Part shown: piece after piece, positions 30,742 to 40,217 of the stretch
Numbering within the stretch: position 1 is the first letter of the stretch
Layout: every line of letters starts with the position of its first letter
From: Caldilineales bacterium
Lineage (GTDB): Bacteria; Chloroflexota; Anaerolineae; Caldilineales; Caldilineaceae
Length of the DNA: 64,000 nucleotides
Assembly (NCBI GenBank): GCA_012271135.1
Contig: JAAXGZ010000041.1
Coordinates: forward strand, 23,746-87,745
Direction: 5' to 3'
The notes under the pieces: generated by a model
What the model was told of the DNA's origin: nothing
Databases searched by the model: none
What the model saw: the letters and a program-made list of their open reading frames with translations, nothing else
Made by a program: the position numbers and the translations under genes

Positions 30742-31230
30742 ATGGCCATGCAGGACAAACCCCAAATCCCGATGACGCGCGCCGGCAAGGCCCGGCTTGA
30801 AGATGAGCTGGCGGAATTGAAAGGGGCCCGCCGCATGGAAATTGCCGAGGAACTGAAAGAGGCAATCTCCCACGGCGACCTACGGGAAAACGCCGGGTAC
30901 GACGAAGCCAAGCGCGCCCAGGCCATGCTCGAGATTCGAGTTAAGGAAATCGAGGCGGATCTGGCCAACAGCGTGCTGATTGAGGACATGGACGCGGCCA
31001 CCGGCAAGGTGACGGTTGGCGTAACCGTGGTAGTGCAGGAAACGGGCGGCACGGTTGAGGAGTCGTTCCGCATCGTCGGCAAGACCGAAGCCGATCCCGC
31101 ACAGGGCCGCATCAGCAACGAAAGTCCGTTGGCGCAGGCGTTGCTCGGTAAGGCGGCGGGAGAGGTCGCCGACTTCACAACGCCCATGGGGCACACCACC
31201 CAATTCAACATCGTGAGGGTTGAGCCGTGA
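30742..31230 (+). CDS. greA: Transcription elongation factor GreA
   Basis: This 162-residue factor helps backtracked RNA polymerase cleave its transcript. It has an N-terminal coiled coil with the tip acidic pair in DLRENAGYDEAKRAQ (normal GreA: GDLxENAEYxAAKxxQ) and a C-terminal FKBP-like domain ending SPLAQALLGKAAGEVADFTTP. Length is usual. The start ATG has no strong ribosome site; an ATG two codons later is equally possible. Its stop overlaps the lysS start (GTGA), so the two are translationally coupled. Confidence 0.97.
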   Translation: MAMQDKPQIPMTRAGKARLEDELAELKGARRMEIAEELKEAISHGDLRENAGYDEAKRAQAMLEIRVKEIEADLANSVLIEDMDAATGKVTVGVTVVVQETGGTVEESFRIVGKTEADPAQGRISNESPLAQALLGKAAGEVADFTTPMGHTTQFNIVRVEP

Positions 31231-32762
31231 CGTCTGCGGGCACGGCCTCGACCGGGGAGTCGGAGCCGCCCGGCCATTTCGATCCAGCCCGTCTCAGCGA
31301 CCAGGAGCAGGCGCGCCTGCACAAGCTGGCGTTGCTGAGGGAGCAGGGGCTCGACCCCTATCCGGCCCGCGTCGAACGCACCCACACGATCGCCGATGTC
31401 CGTGTGCTGGAGCCGGGCACCGACGAGGATGCCCCGCAGGTTGCCGTGGCTGGCCGCGTCGTGCTGCTGCGTGATCTGGGTAGGATGTCGTTTGCCCAGT
31501 TGGACGATGGCACGGGTGCCATTCAGATCATGGTGCGCCGCAACCGGGTGGGAGCCGACTGGTACGGCGAGGTCTGGAAGGCCTGTGTTGATCTGGGTGA
31601 TTTCCTGGCGGTCCGCGGGAGTCTGGTGCTGACCCGAACCGGCGAGTTGACGGTGGATGCCCAAGCCTGCACGGTAGCCGGCAAGGCACTCAAGCCCCTG
31701 CCCGACAAGTGGCATGGTTTGCAGGATCCCGAGGCGCGGTACCGGCGGCGCTATGTAGACCTGCTGGCCAACCCGGAAGTGCGGGAGGTCTTTCGTCTCC
31801 GTGCACGGACCGTCCGTTCCATTCGGAACTTTCTGGACGATCTCGGCTATCTCGAGGTGGAAACACCGGTTTTGCAGCCCATCTATGGCGGCGCGGCGGC
31901 GCGGCCCTTCACGACCCACCACAATCAACTGCACCAGGACTTGTATCTAAGGATCAGCTTTGAGCTATATCTCAAGCGTCTGATTGTGGGTGGCCTGGAC
32001 CGGGTGTACGAAATCGGCCGCGACTTCCGCAACGAAGGCGTCAGCTTCAAGCACAATCCCGAGTTCACGCAGTTGGAGTTCTACGAGGCCTGGTCGGACT
32101 ACCAGGGCATCATGGAACGCCTCGAATCCATGTTGGCCAAGGTGGCGGTCGACGTGTGCGGTACGACGGAGGTTGCGTATCAGGGCAAGACCGTCTCGTT
32201 TGCCCCACCCTTTGAACGAATGACCCTGAGGGACGCAATCCTCGAGCACACGGGCCTGGACATCCATGAACTTGTCGAGGTAGCCGACCTGAGGGACGCC
32301 ATGCGCGCCCGGGGCATGGACACCGGGGACGATCCCAACTGGGGCAAGCTGGTCGACTCCCTGCTGTCGCGATACGTGGAGCCGCGGGTGACCAACCCGA
32401 TGTTCCTGTACGAATACCCCAAGGTCCTTTCGCCATTTGCCAAGGGTGTGCCGGGGGAACCGCGGCTGGTGGAACGCTTTGAGCTCTTCGCCGCCGGGAT
32501 GGAAGTGTCGAACGCCTTCACCGAGATCAACGACCCGATGGATCAGTACCAGCGGTTCCTCAGCGAGAAGTTCCTGCGCGAGCACGGAGACGACGAGGCG
32601 CACCAGGTGGACGACGACTTCGTCGAGGCCCTGACTTGGGGCATGCCGCCTACCGGTGGCTGCGGCGTCGGCATCGACCGATTAACGATGCTGCTTGCAG
32701 ACCGTCCCAACATCAGGGAAGTGATCCTCTTTCCCCATCTGCGGGACGCCGATCAGGGCTGA
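31227..32762 (+). CDS. lysS: Lysyl-tRNA synthetase, class II
   Basis: This 511-residue enzyme charges tRNA-Lys. An OB-fold anticodon-binding domain comes first (about residues 60-160, VAVAGRVVLLRDLGRMSFAQLDDGTG), then the class II catalytic core with motif 2 (GLDRVYEIGRDFRNEG...HNPEFTQLEFYEAW) and motif 3 (GCGVGIDRLTMLLAD). The residues PPTGGCGVGIDR are diagnostic for LysS. GTG start, overlapping greA by four bases. It converges on the tRNA-Pro gene. Confidence 0.97.
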   Translation: MTSAGTASTGESEPPGHFDPARLSDQEQARLHKLALLREQGLDPYPARVERTHTIADVRVLEPGTDEDAPQVAVAGRVVLLRDLGRMSFAQLDDGTGAIQIMVRRNRVGADWYGEVWKACVDLGDFLAVRGSLVLTRTGELTVDAQACTVAGKALKPLPDKWHGLQDPEARYRRRYVDLLANPEVREVFRLRARTVRSIRNFLDDLGYLEVETPVLQPIYGGAAARPFTTHHNQLHQDLYLRISFELYLKRLIVGGLDRVYEIGRDFRNEGVSFKHNPEFTQLEFYEAWSDYQGIMERLESMLAKVAVDVCGTTEVAYQGKTVSFAPPFERMTLRDAILEHTGLDIHELVEVADLRDAMRARGMDTGDDPNWGKLVDSLLSRYVEPRVTNPMFLYEYPKVLSPFAKGVPGEPRLVERFELFAAGMEVSNAFTEINDPMDQYQRFLSEKFLREHGDDEAHQVDDDFVEALTWGMPPTGGCGVGIDRLTMLLADRPNIREVILFPHLRDADQG

Positions 32763-32821
32763 CACGGCGCGAGGCCGACAGCCTCGGTTCGGGCATGCGG
32801 GCAGCTGTGGAACCCGCCACG

Positions 32822-32848
32822 AAAAAGCCAGGCCCAAATGGCCTGGCT
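32822..32848 (-). terminator. Rho-independent terminator of tRNA-Pro
   Basis: On the minus strand a nine-base stem AGCCAGGCC/GGCCTGGCT with a five-base loop is followed by TTTTT, 22 bases after the tRNA 3' end. On the plus strand it has no T-run, so it serves the tRNA, not lysS. Confidence 0.85.
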
Positions 32849-32867
32849 TCGTATGACTGCTGTCTAC

Positions 32868-32943
<76 letters not shown>

Positions 32944-33025
32944 TGGAGGCACCATTGTGCTTTCGGCCACAGGTGTTGTCAACTAATTTCGTTGCAAACG
33001 CCCCGCGGCAGTGGATGGGCCCGCG

Positions 33026-34198
33026 TCAGTTGGACAGGAACCTGGGAAGACCCGAACTGGTGCGCTGGGATGTGCGGACGGTCTGGATGCGTTCCACCGT
33101 GTTGCCGTCCCCGGCTGTCTTGGTGGCCGCGGACTTGGTGGGATTCAGTGGCTGGGTCCGTCTGGGTGACGGTACTTGGCGCTCCCGGCTGTCCACTACG
33201 GTCGCAGATTCGAGGGGGATCGGAATGCCTGTCGCCAGCAGTGTGACCTGCAAGTGGTCGTCCATGTCCGGATCCATGGCCCAGCCGGAGAAGATTTCGG
33301 CGCTGGGGGCCACCGCGTTGGCAATGGCGTCGCCGATGTCCTCCAGTTCCTTCATCTGGGGCGAGTCCTTGGACTTGACGTTGTAGACCACGGCCGTGGC
33401 CCCGTCGATAGTGGTGTTGAGCAGTGTGCTTTGAATCACTGCTTGGACTGCTTCCTCGGCCCGGTTTTCGCCCTGGGCCATGCCGATGGCCATGAAGGCG
33501 CCGCCGCCGTGCTGAATCACGGAGCGGATGTCGGCAAAGTCGAGGTTGATTTCCCCGGGCACGGTAATCATGTCGCTGATGCCCAGAACGCCCTGCATGA
33601 GCATCTGGTCCGCAATGCGGAAACACTCGACCGCCGAGGCCTTCTTGTCGGAAATTTCGGTCAGTCGATCGTTTTCCACGACGATCAGGGCGTCCACTTG
33701 CTCCTGCAGCAGTTGGAGCGCGGTTTCGGCCGTTCTGCGCCGCTTGATGCCCTCGTGCTTGAACGGCATCGTGACAACGCCGACGGCCAGCGCCCCAGCA
33801 TCGCGGGCGGCTTCCGCGACCAGGGGTGCGGCACCCGAGCCGGTGCCGCCGCCCATGCCGGCCGTGATGAAGATGAGATCCGCGTCCTTGACGACTTCGT
33901 AAATCTCGGACAGGCTCTCCTCTGCAGCCTGCTTGCCCAGTTCCGCCTGGGCCCCGGCCCCGAGGCCCCTGGTCAAATCCTCTCCGATTTTGACCCTCTT
34001 GGGCGCGTTGGAGAGATTGAGCGCCTGCTGATCAGTGTTGATGACCACGAATTCCACACCGTGGACTTCGCCAATCATGCGGTTGACGGCATTCTGTCCG
34101 CCGCCACCGACCCCCACGACCTTAATGTTGCAGAAGTTCTCGTGGAACTGGGGTTCGGGCAGGTTGGTTTCGTGAAGGGAATCGGCTGTCGTGGCCAT
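33026..34198 (-). CDS. ftsZ: Cell division GTPase FtsZ
   Basis: This 390-residue tubulin homologue forms the division ring. It has GVGGGGQNAVNRM near residue 30, the GTP signature GGGTGSG at 116-122, and the T7 synergy loop NLDFADIRS near 219. The linker after about residue 330 is short and rich in Pro, Ser, Thr and Arg; it ends LPRFLSN, a plausible C-terminal tail that binds FtsA. It is the last gene of the dcw operon, 208 bases after ftsA. Confidence 0.98.
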   Translation of the reverse strand: MATTADSLHETNLPEPQFHENFCNIKVVGVGGGGQNAVNRMIGEVHGVEFVVINTDQQALNLSNAPKRVKIGEDLTRGLGAGAQAELGKQAAEESLSEIYEVVKDADLIFITAGMGGGTGSGAAPLVAEAARDAGALAVGVVTMPFKHEGIKRRRTAETALQLLQEQVDALIVVENDRLTEISDKKASAVECFRIADQMLMQGVLGISDMITVPGEINLDFADIRSVIQHGGGAFMAIGMAQGENRAEEAVQAVIQSTLLNTTIDGATAVVYNVKSKDSPQMKELEDIGDAIANAVAPSAEIFSGWAMDPDMDDHLQVTLLATGIPIPLESATVVDSRERQVPSPRRTQPLNPTKSAATKTAGDGNTVERIQTVRTSQRTSSGLPRFLSN

Positions 34199-34233
34199 GC
34201 CGTACCTCGGGGGTTACTTGGTTTTGCTGTCGA

Positions 34234-34239
34234 AGTATA
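34234..34239 (-). promoter_or_regulatory. Possible -10 element upstream of ftsZ
   Basis: TATACT on the minus strand lies 36 bases before the ftsZ ATG in the 208-base ftsA-ftsZ gap. The -35 region is poor. A six-base GC hairpin (TCCCCC/GGGGGA) sits upstream at 34310-34327. Extra ftsZ promoters are common in other bacteria. Confidence 0.3.
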
Positions 34240-34406
34240 TGGGGATGCAAGCAAGGATGAACCGATGCTGGCGCAGATACTAGTATGCCATGCATGGCCC
34301 AACATCGACTCCCCCGCGGCAGGGGGAATCTTAAACGACCTCCGAAACTGCTCCAAACCATTGCGCGGGCTGCGGCCCGGGGCGATGGTTGCGCATGACG
34401 GTCCGG

Positions 34407-35660
34407 CTAGCCGGGCAGGAAACCGGCAACGACCGTACGCAGCGACCGGATCCACCCGCGGGCCGGTTCGGGTCTGGCCTGACCTTTTGTGGATTGCGCC
34501 GGGCGGTGTGCCTCCAGGCCCCACAGAAGAAGGCCGGAAATGGTGGCGAATTCGGGCGAGCGCACTTCCGCGGCCAAATCCCTGACCGGTATCGAGGGCG
34601 GAACGGTGCCGGTGCGCACCGGCAACCGGAACCTGGCGCGGCAACTGTCGGCGATGCGCGGCAGAAGGCTGCCGCCTCCCGTTAACACCAGTCCGGCCGG
34701 AATCAGCCGGCGGCACTCCGCCTTGACCAGGTGCCGATCGAGCCGATCCCACAACTGGCCGACGCGCTGGTGCAGGACTTGGCACAGGTGCCGGGTCGAC
34801 ACGCTGATGTGCCGTTGGTCGCCGAACACCTCCGCGGTCACCTCGCCGGCCAGGCTTGACGAGAGCGCCATGGCCGAACCGTGCGTGATCTTGAGCTGCT
34901 CGGCCACTCGGCTGGGACAGTGGAGGCTGTGGGCCAGTTCGCGCGTCAGGTCGTTGCCGCCCAGGTTGAGGGCTCCCGCCACCTGAAAGCGTCCCTGGGC
35001 AAAGACGGCGAAGTCGGTGGTGCCGGCGCCGATGTCCACCAGGACAACCCCCATGTCCATTTCCTCGCGCGTCAGCACGGCGCGGGCACTCGCCAAGGCT
35101 GAGGGCACCAGGTTTTCCACCTGCACATCCAGGGCCGCAAGGCAGGCCAACTGGTTGCTAATGGCGGTGGAACTTCCCGTGACCAATCTCGCTTCCACCC
35201 CCAGATGGCCGGCGTGCATGCCCTCCGGTTCGCGGACCTGATACTCGTCGTCAATCGTCCAGCTGCCGGGGAGTGCCTGGACAATCTGTTGGTCGGGCCG
35301 CACCTTGATCTGCCGCGCCTTCCGCAGTACCTGTTCCATTAAGGCCTCGCCCACCGGTTCGTTGCGGCTGGCCGGGATCCGAGCCCGGCTCGAAAGCGTG
35401 GTCAGGTGGCTGCCACTCAGGGACACCAGGGCGCTGCGCACGGTGGTCCCGCTCATTTGTTCGGCGGTTGCCAATGCCTCCGACAGACTGGTCTCAATGG
35501 CGCGCATGTCGGTTACCGAGCCCTGTTGCAGGCCTTCCGTTTCGGACTGCCCCCAACCGTCAATGACTGTGTAGCCGCCGCGCGACTCGTGCACCGCGAT
35601 GGCGGCACAGGTCTTGGCATTGCCGATTTCGATGGCGCAGATGGTGGAGCGGTCGGCCAT
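34407..35660 (-). CDS. ftsA: Cell division protein FtsA
   Basis: This 417-residue actin-fold protein tethers FtsZ to the membrane. Visible motifs are the phosphate loop EIGNAKTCAAIA near the start, the second phosphate motif VDIGAGTTDFAVF (about 205), and LVLTGGGSLLP. The SHS2/1C insert sits between. The C-terminus RGWIRSLRTVVAGFLPG is an amphipathic membrane-targeting helix. The ATG lies 18 bases after ftsQ. Confidence 0.96.
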   Translation of the reverse strand: MADRSTICAIEIGNAKTCAAIAVHESRGGYTVIDGWGQSETEGLQQGSVTDMRAIETSLSEALATAEQMSGTTVRSALVSLSGSHLTTLSSRARIPASRNEPVGEALMEQVLRKARQIKVRPDQQIVQALPGSWTIDDEYQVREPEGMHAGHLGVEARLVTGSSTAISNQLACLAALDVQVENLVPSALASARAVLTREEMDMGVVLVDIGAGTTDFAVFAQGRFQVAGALNLGGNDLTRELAHSLHCPSRVAEQLKITHGSAMALSSSLAGEVTAEVFGDQRHISVSTRHLCQVLHQRVGQLWDRLDRHLVKAECRRLIPAGLVLTGGGSLLPRIADSCRARFRLPVRTGTVPPSIPVRDLAAEVRSPEFATISGLLLWGLEAHRPAQSTKGQARPEPARGWIRSLRTVVAGFLPG

Positions 35661-35678
35661 GGCTGGAAAGGAAAAAGT

Positions 35679-36638
35679 CTAGCGATAATACGGTTTGGAG
35701 AGCGGACGCACGTCGATCAGTTCCGCGTTCAACTCGCGGGACTCAAGCCAGTGCCAAATACCCTGAAGGTTGGCCAGCTTGCGTTCCATGTGCAGGCTGT
35801 CGCCCCAGACCACGCGTGTGGAGCGTCCCGGTAGCACGAAGTTGAGGCCGTGTGCCTGGGTGAAGTGAAACGTTTGCAAGTCGCCGGGCTGGCCAGGGTC
35901 TGCCAACAAACTGCCCCTGATGGCGAGAATGGTGGCAACCAGGTCGGGATCCAAGCGACTTTGGCGGCTGTCAACGCCGTACGGCCGTGCCAGTTGCGCA
36001 TGGCCCTGCCAATCGAACAGTGTCAGGAATCCGGTCGACTCGTCCGGCACGGACGCCACCTGGCTGGCAATCCGGCGCGGGATTCCGGTCGCGTTGACAA
36101 CATACGTACCGTGCTGCGTAATCCAGGCCAGGGTTGGCATTGCCTCGTCCACCACGGCCTTCACTCCGCTCGGCAACTGAAGGCGGACTTCCGCCTTGGC
36201 CACGAAGGGATTGCCGAGGGCGTCTTGTCGCAGCGCCCGCGGTTGGAGCGTGAAGATGCTGCGACCAACCACCTGGTCGAACTCCCCCGCGTCGGCGGAG
36301 GTTAGGTGCGCATCCAGGATGGAGGAGGCATAGGGGCTACGCACGTCCACCGACAGGGATGCCCGCGACACCTCAAAGCGGCTGTCCATCGCGAACCAGG
36401 CGAGCAGGACCACGGCGGCGGCTGCCAGCATGGCACTGCCCCATTTGCTGGCATACCAGCCCGTACCCAGTAGGAAGGGCCATGACCAAACGTCGAACAG
36501 ACCTTCCAGATACTCCCTGATCTGTGTCGACACGGGAGCCGCAGTGCGGCGCCAGAAGGTTCTGACGGAGTGTTGCCAAGTGCTTTCGACCGGGCGACGG
36601 CGGCGATGGGGTGACGGGGGAGAGCGACGCGGGAGCAT
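35679..36638 (-). CDS. ftsQ: Cell division protein FtsQ/DivIB
   Basis: This 319-residue protein has a long basic cytoplasmic tail, one membrane segment (about 68-85, MLAAAAVVLLAWFAM) and an extracytoplasmic part with a POTRA-like region followed by a FtsQ beta domain (FVAKAEVRLQLPSGVKAVVDE, then the conserved MPTLAW.. and GIPRRIA). Sequence similarity is weak, as usual for FtsQ, but the position between ddl and ftsA is diagnostic. It links FtsL and FtsB-type proteins to the divisome. Confidence 0.88.
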   Translation of the reverse strand: MLPRRSPPSPHRRRRPVESTWQHSVRTFWRRTAAPVSTQIREYLEGLFDVWSWPFLLGTGWYASKWGSAMLAAAAVVLLAWFAMDSRFEVSRASLSVDVRSPYASSILDAHLTSADAGEFDQVVGRSIFTLQPRALRQDALGNPFVAKAEVRLQLPSGVKAVVDEAMPTLAWITQHGTYVVNATGIPRRIASQVASVPDESTGFLTLFDWQGHAQLARPYGVDSRQSRLDPDLVATILAIRGSLLADPGQPGDLQTFHFTQAHGLNFVLPGRSTRVVWGDSLHMERKLANLQGIWHWLESRELNAELIDVRPLSKPYYR

Positions 36639-36662
36639 GACGGAGAGTGTTGCGGAGCGTCC

Positions 36663-37715
36663 CTACAGTGTGGTTTTCAGCCGCTGCTTGCGCTGATGCC
36701 TGGTCACCGCGATATCCAGCAACCGATTTAGGAGATCCGGATAGGACAGCCCGGAGGCTTCCCACATTTTGGGGTACATGCTGATGGAGGTGAAGCCGGG
36801 TATCGTGTTCACCTCGTTTAGATGGATTGTATGGTCTATCGGGTCCACCAGAAAATCCACCCGTGCCATGCCGCAGCAGTCGAGGGCCTTGAACGCGCGG
36901 ATGGACATGGCCTGCAAAGCGACTGTCATCTCATCCGGAACCGGTGCCGGCACCAGCAACTCGGAACCCGCGTCGGCATACTTGGCTGCATAGTCGTAGA
37001 AGTCGTTGCCCGGCCTGATCTCACCGGGAAGGCTGGCTTTGGGGTTGCGGTCCCCAAGTACGCTGACCTCCAGCTCGCGTGCATTGAGCACGGCTGTTTC
37101 GACCAGGACTTTGTTGTCGAACTGGCGGGCGTGGTGGAGCGCAGGGATCAGGCCGGTCAGCTCGTCGACGCGCGACACGCCCACGCTGCTCCCCATGTTG
37201 GAAGGCTTGACAAACAGGGGCAGACCCAGGTCTGCTGCCAATGCGTCCGGATCCTGGTGGGCCACGTCCTCCGCCGTATCGAGGCGCAGGGTCCGGTGGG
37301 CTACCAAGGGCAGACCGGCCGCTTGCAGGAGCGGTCGGGCGACCGCCTTGTCCATGGCCAGGGCACTGCCCAGGACCCCGCTGCCCACGTACGGCAGACC
37401 GGCCAGTTCAAGCAGGCCCTGTACCGTGCCGTCCTCCCCGTGCGGTCCGTGCAGGACCGGAAATACAACCTCCACCTCTGCCAGTGCCGTGCGCGTGTCG
37501 CGGTCGGGCAGGTGCAGGCCATCGGGCGGCGGCGCGGGGCCAGCCGCCAACAGCGTGCGGGCGTCGGGTCCGGTCAGCCATCGGCCTTCAGCGGAAATGG
37601 CCATGTCCACAATGTCGTGTCCCGCCTTGGCCAAGGTCGTCCGCACGCTGGCGGCGCTCCGCAGCGACACTTCGTGCTCGCTGCTGCGGCCCCCGTAAAT
37701 CAATGCAACTTTCAT
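36663..37715 (-). CDS. ddl: D-alanine--D-alanine ligase
   Basis: This enzyme of about 350 residues makes the D-Ala-D-Ala dipeptide for the peptidoglycan stem. ATP-grasp signatures are seen: VALIYGGRSSEHEVSLRSA at the start, PLFVKPSNMGSSVGVSRV, ARVDFLV and HLNEVNTIPGFTSISMYPKMWEASG. ATG 37715 gives the normal N-terminus; a GTG three codons earlier is also in frame. It follows murB by 22 bases. Confidence 0.97.
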   Translation of the reverse strand: MKVALIYGGRSSEHEVSLRSAASVRTTLAKAGHDIVDMAISAEGRWLTGPDARTLLAAGPAPPPDGLHLPDRDTRTALAEVEVVFPVLHGPHGEDGTVQGLLELAGLPYVGSGVLGSALAMDKAVARPLLQAAGLPLVAHRTLRLDTAEDVAHQDPDALAADLGLPLFVKPSNMGSSVGVSRVDELTGLIPALHHARQFDNKVLVETAVLNARELEVSVLGDRNPKASLPGEIRPGNDFYDYAAKYADAGSELLVPAPVPDEMTVALQAMSIRAFKALDCCGMARVDFLVDPIDHTIHLNEVNTIPGFTSISMYPKMWEASGLSYPDLLNRLLDIAVTRHQRKQRLKTTL

Positions 37716-37737
37716 ATGGCGCACCGCCTTGCGGTTG

Positions 37738-38730
37738 TCATGCGGACGGATCGAGCAGCGCGGCGGTATACCGGTCCGCCTCGCGTCCGGCCAGGCCGAT
37801 TTCCGGCTTCAGCCAGATGCCGGTCTCGTTCCGGACCCGTACCTGTACGGTTGTCATCAGTTTCAGCACATCGGCTGCGCGCCCTGTCCCGGGTTTGCCC
37901 AGGTTCACCAGGAAGTTGGCATGGAGGGTGTCCACCCCCACGGTGCCGCAACGCAGGTTCTTGCAACCCGCCTGTTCGATCAGTGCACCGGCAAATCCGT
38001 TGGGCGGATTGCGAAACGTGCTGCCTAGGCTGGGCAGCACCGGTTGGCTGCGGCGCCGATGGTCGAGGTTGGCCTTGGCTGTGGCCCGGATCCGCTCGGG
38101 ATTCCCGGGAAGGAGCCGGAAGCGGGCTCGTATCACGGGTGCCGGGGGCACACGGCGGTTGGCTGCGGTCCGCTTGAGCGTGCTGTCGCGATAGGCGAGG
38201 TCCAGTTCCTGCACCGGCAGCCACTCCGGTCCCTGCTCCGGCATCGCAACCTCCGCAGCGACCAGATTTTGGGCGGTGTCGCTGCCGTGGGCGCCGGCGT
38301 TGCCGACGACGGCGCCGCCCACGGTGCCGGGTACGCTCACCGCCCACTCCAGACCGGTCAGGCCCTTTTGGATCGTCAAACGTGCCAGTTGTGCAAGGGG
38401 CATGCCGCTGTCGGCCCGGACCAGCACACCATCTGGCCGCGGATCAAAGACAACCTCCCGGCAGAGGTTCAGCACGGTCAACCCTGGGATGCCATCATCG
38501 AGAATCAGGGTGTTCGAGCCTCCTCCCAGCACAAACGGAAACTGTCCCTCGGCCTGCGCACAAGCCGCCAGGCGTGCCAGATCGGTCGCGCGCCGCACTG
38601 TAGCCAGAACCTCGGCTGGGCCTCCGATGCGCATGGACGAGTAGGGGGCGAGACTGGTTTCCATCCGCGGGTCCAAATTCAGTGTCCGGGCCATGCGCAG
38701 CACAGCCGCAGGATTCCAGGGGCCAGCCAT
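37738..38730 (-). CDS. murB: UDP-N-acetylenolpyruvoylglucosamine reductase MurB
   Basis: This 330-residue FAD enzyme reduces UDP-GlcNAc-enolpyruvate to UDP-MurNAc. It has the FAD-binding [39 protein letters not shown] and the type II catalytic LGSTFRNPP with Ser and Gly near the active site. An Arg/Pro-containing stretch around [13 protein letters not shown] replaces the usual FF... strand but keeps length. The gene begins five bases after murC. Confidence 0.96.
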   Translation of the reverse strand: MAGPWNPAAVLRMARTLNLDPRMETSLAPYSSMRIGGPAEVLATVRRATDLARLAACAQAEGQFPFVLGGGSNTLILDDGIPGLTVLNLCREVVFDPRPDGVLVRADSGMPLAQLARLTIQKGLTGLEWAVSVPGTVGGAVVGNAGAHGSDTAQNLVAAEVAMPEQGPEWLPVQELDLAYRDSTLKRTAANRRVPPAPVIRARFRLLPGNPERIRATAKANLDHRRRSQPVLPSLGSTFRNPPNGFAGALIEQAGCKNLRCGTVGVDTLHANFLVNLGKPGTGRAADVLKLMTTVQVRVRNETGIWLKPEIGLAGREADRYTAALLDPSA

Positions 38731-38735
38731 CTACT

Positions 38736-40217
38736 TCAATCCCGGCAGACCGAAACACTGCGGGACGGTGGTGGGTTCTGCGCAAGAGCCGCCGCTAGTT
38801 TGTCGGTCAGTCGGGGAATGTCCCCGGCGCCCATCAGGATCACCGCATCCCCTGTGTGCAGCCGTTCCGACAAGTGCGCCAATGCCTCGTCGAACGACCC
38901 GGCATGCATGACGTGGGAGTGAACCACCAGATGGCTCAGAGCTGCTCCGTCCATGCCGGCCGCAGGTGTTTCCCGGGCCGCGAAGGTCGGAAGGATTAGG
39001 ACGCGGTCAGCTTGCGCGAAGGCGTTCCCGAATTCGGGCTGAAGGGCTGCCGTACGGCTGTAGGTGTGGGGTTGGAACACGGCCCAAAGCGTACCGTGGG
39101 GAAACCGGTGTCTTGCCGCCAATAGGGTTGCACGAATTGCCGATGGGTGGTGGGCATAGTCGTCGACAAGGACGATGCCGGCGGCCGTGCTTCGTATCTC
39201 GAACCGTCGGTCCAAGGAACGATACGACGCTGCTGCTGAGGTGATGGCTGCGGGTTCTCCGCCCGATGCCCGTGCCGCCAGCCAAGCCGCCGCCGCGTTG
39301 GCCCGGGCATGGGCTCCGGGTGCCTGCAGCCTCAGTTCGTGAGCCACACCCGTTGCCCTTTCCCGCAACGTCATGGCACTGCTTTCAGGACGGCTGGGCG
39401 CTTCGGTGATCCAGTCTGCGGAAGGATGGGTGCCGAAGCTGACAAGTTGGGCCGGGCCGACCAGGCCGCCGCCGACCCACTCCCGCAGGTTGCGGTCGTC
39501 CGCGTGGTAGATGAGGGTGCCACCCGGTTGCATGCGGCCCGCGAACGTCGTGAATGCAGTGCGCAGTTCGCCAAACGACCGGTAGCAATCCGGGTGGTCC
39601 CATTCCATTGACGTGACGACGGCCACAGTTGGACACAGGCCCAGAAACATGTGGTCGTATTCGTCGGCTTCGATCACGAACAACGAGCCTTGTCCGTCCC
39701 TGCCGCCCGGAAGGTCCGGATGCCGGGCTCCGACGATGTGCCCGGCATCCACGCCCGCGGCCTGGAGCATCCAGACGCACATGGCGGTCACTGTGCTCTT
39801 GCCGTGTGTTCCGGCAACGGCGGTCACCTGATTTCCGGCAAGCATTGCCGGTAAGAACGCTTCCCTCGTTACGACCGGCAGCCCCAGGTCCCTGGCGGCC
39901 GCCCATTCGGCGTTGTGCCAGGGAACCGCACTGGATCGCAGGATCGCATGTGGTCGCGCCGCCTTTGGAAGGGCGCGAAGGAAGCGGCCGTCCTGGACGG
40001 TGAACACGGTGATGTCCCGTCGGGACAAGTCGTTCGTGGCCGGCCCGGGACTGGGCTCGCTGCCGGTTACGGCGCAGCCGCGCTCGAACAGCACGGCTGC
40101 GATCGCGGACAGACCGGCTCCGCCGATGCCGATGATGTGGCAGCGGAAGTCCCGGGGATTGGCACGCAGCTGTTCCTGCCACGGGATGCCGCAGGGCAAG
40201 GTTTGTTCGATCGTCAT
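38736..40217 (-). CDS. murC: UDP-N-acetylmuramate--L-alanine ligase MurC
   Basis: This 493-residue Mur ligase adds L-Ala to UDP-MurNAc. Features are an N-terminal Rossmann region (HIIGIGGAGLSAIAAVL), the ATP loop VAGTHGKSTVTAM, the carbamylated-lysine region with EADEYDHMFL, DHPDCYRS, and the C-terminal DDYAHHPSAIRATL and FQPHTYSRT. ATG 40217 matches the normal N-terminus, overlapping the CvpA-like gene by four bases (ATGA). Confidence 0.97.
   Translation of the reverse strand: MTIEQTLPCGIPWQEQLRANPRDFRCHIIGIGGAGLSAIAAVLFERGCAVTGSEPSPGPATNDLSRRDITVFTVQDGRFLRALPKAARPHAILRSSAVPWHNAEWAAARDLGLPVVTREAFLPAMLAGNQVTAVAGTHGKSTVTAMCVWMLQAAGVDAGHIVGARHPDLPGGRDGQGSLFVIEADEYDHMFLGLCPTVAVVTSMEWDHPDCYRSFGELRTAFTTFAGRMQPGGTLIYHADDRNLREWVGGGLVGPAQLVSFGTHPSADWITEAPSRPESSAMTLRERATGVAHELRLQAPGAHARANAAAAWLAARASGGEPAAITSAAASYRSLDRRFEIRSTAAGIVLVDDYAHHPSAIRATLLAARHRFPHGTLWAVFQPHTYSRTAALQPEFGNAFAQADRVLILPTFAARETPAAGMDGAALSHLVVHSHVMHAGSFDEALAHLSERLHTGDAVILMGAGDIPRLTDKLAAALAQNPPPSRSVSVCRD

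Noticed and set aside
30297..31934. Antisense frame of 545 codons over greA and lysS
   Set aside because: Both sense genes are certain; no domain is seen in the antisense frame.
32822..32848. Stem-loop read as the lysS terminator
   Set aside because: The T-run is only on the minus strand side, so it fits the tRNA-Pro gene and not lysS.
33176..34585. Plus-strand frame of 469 codons opposite ftsZ and ftsA
   Set aside because: It is a shadow; ftsZ and ftsA motifs are complete on the minus strand.
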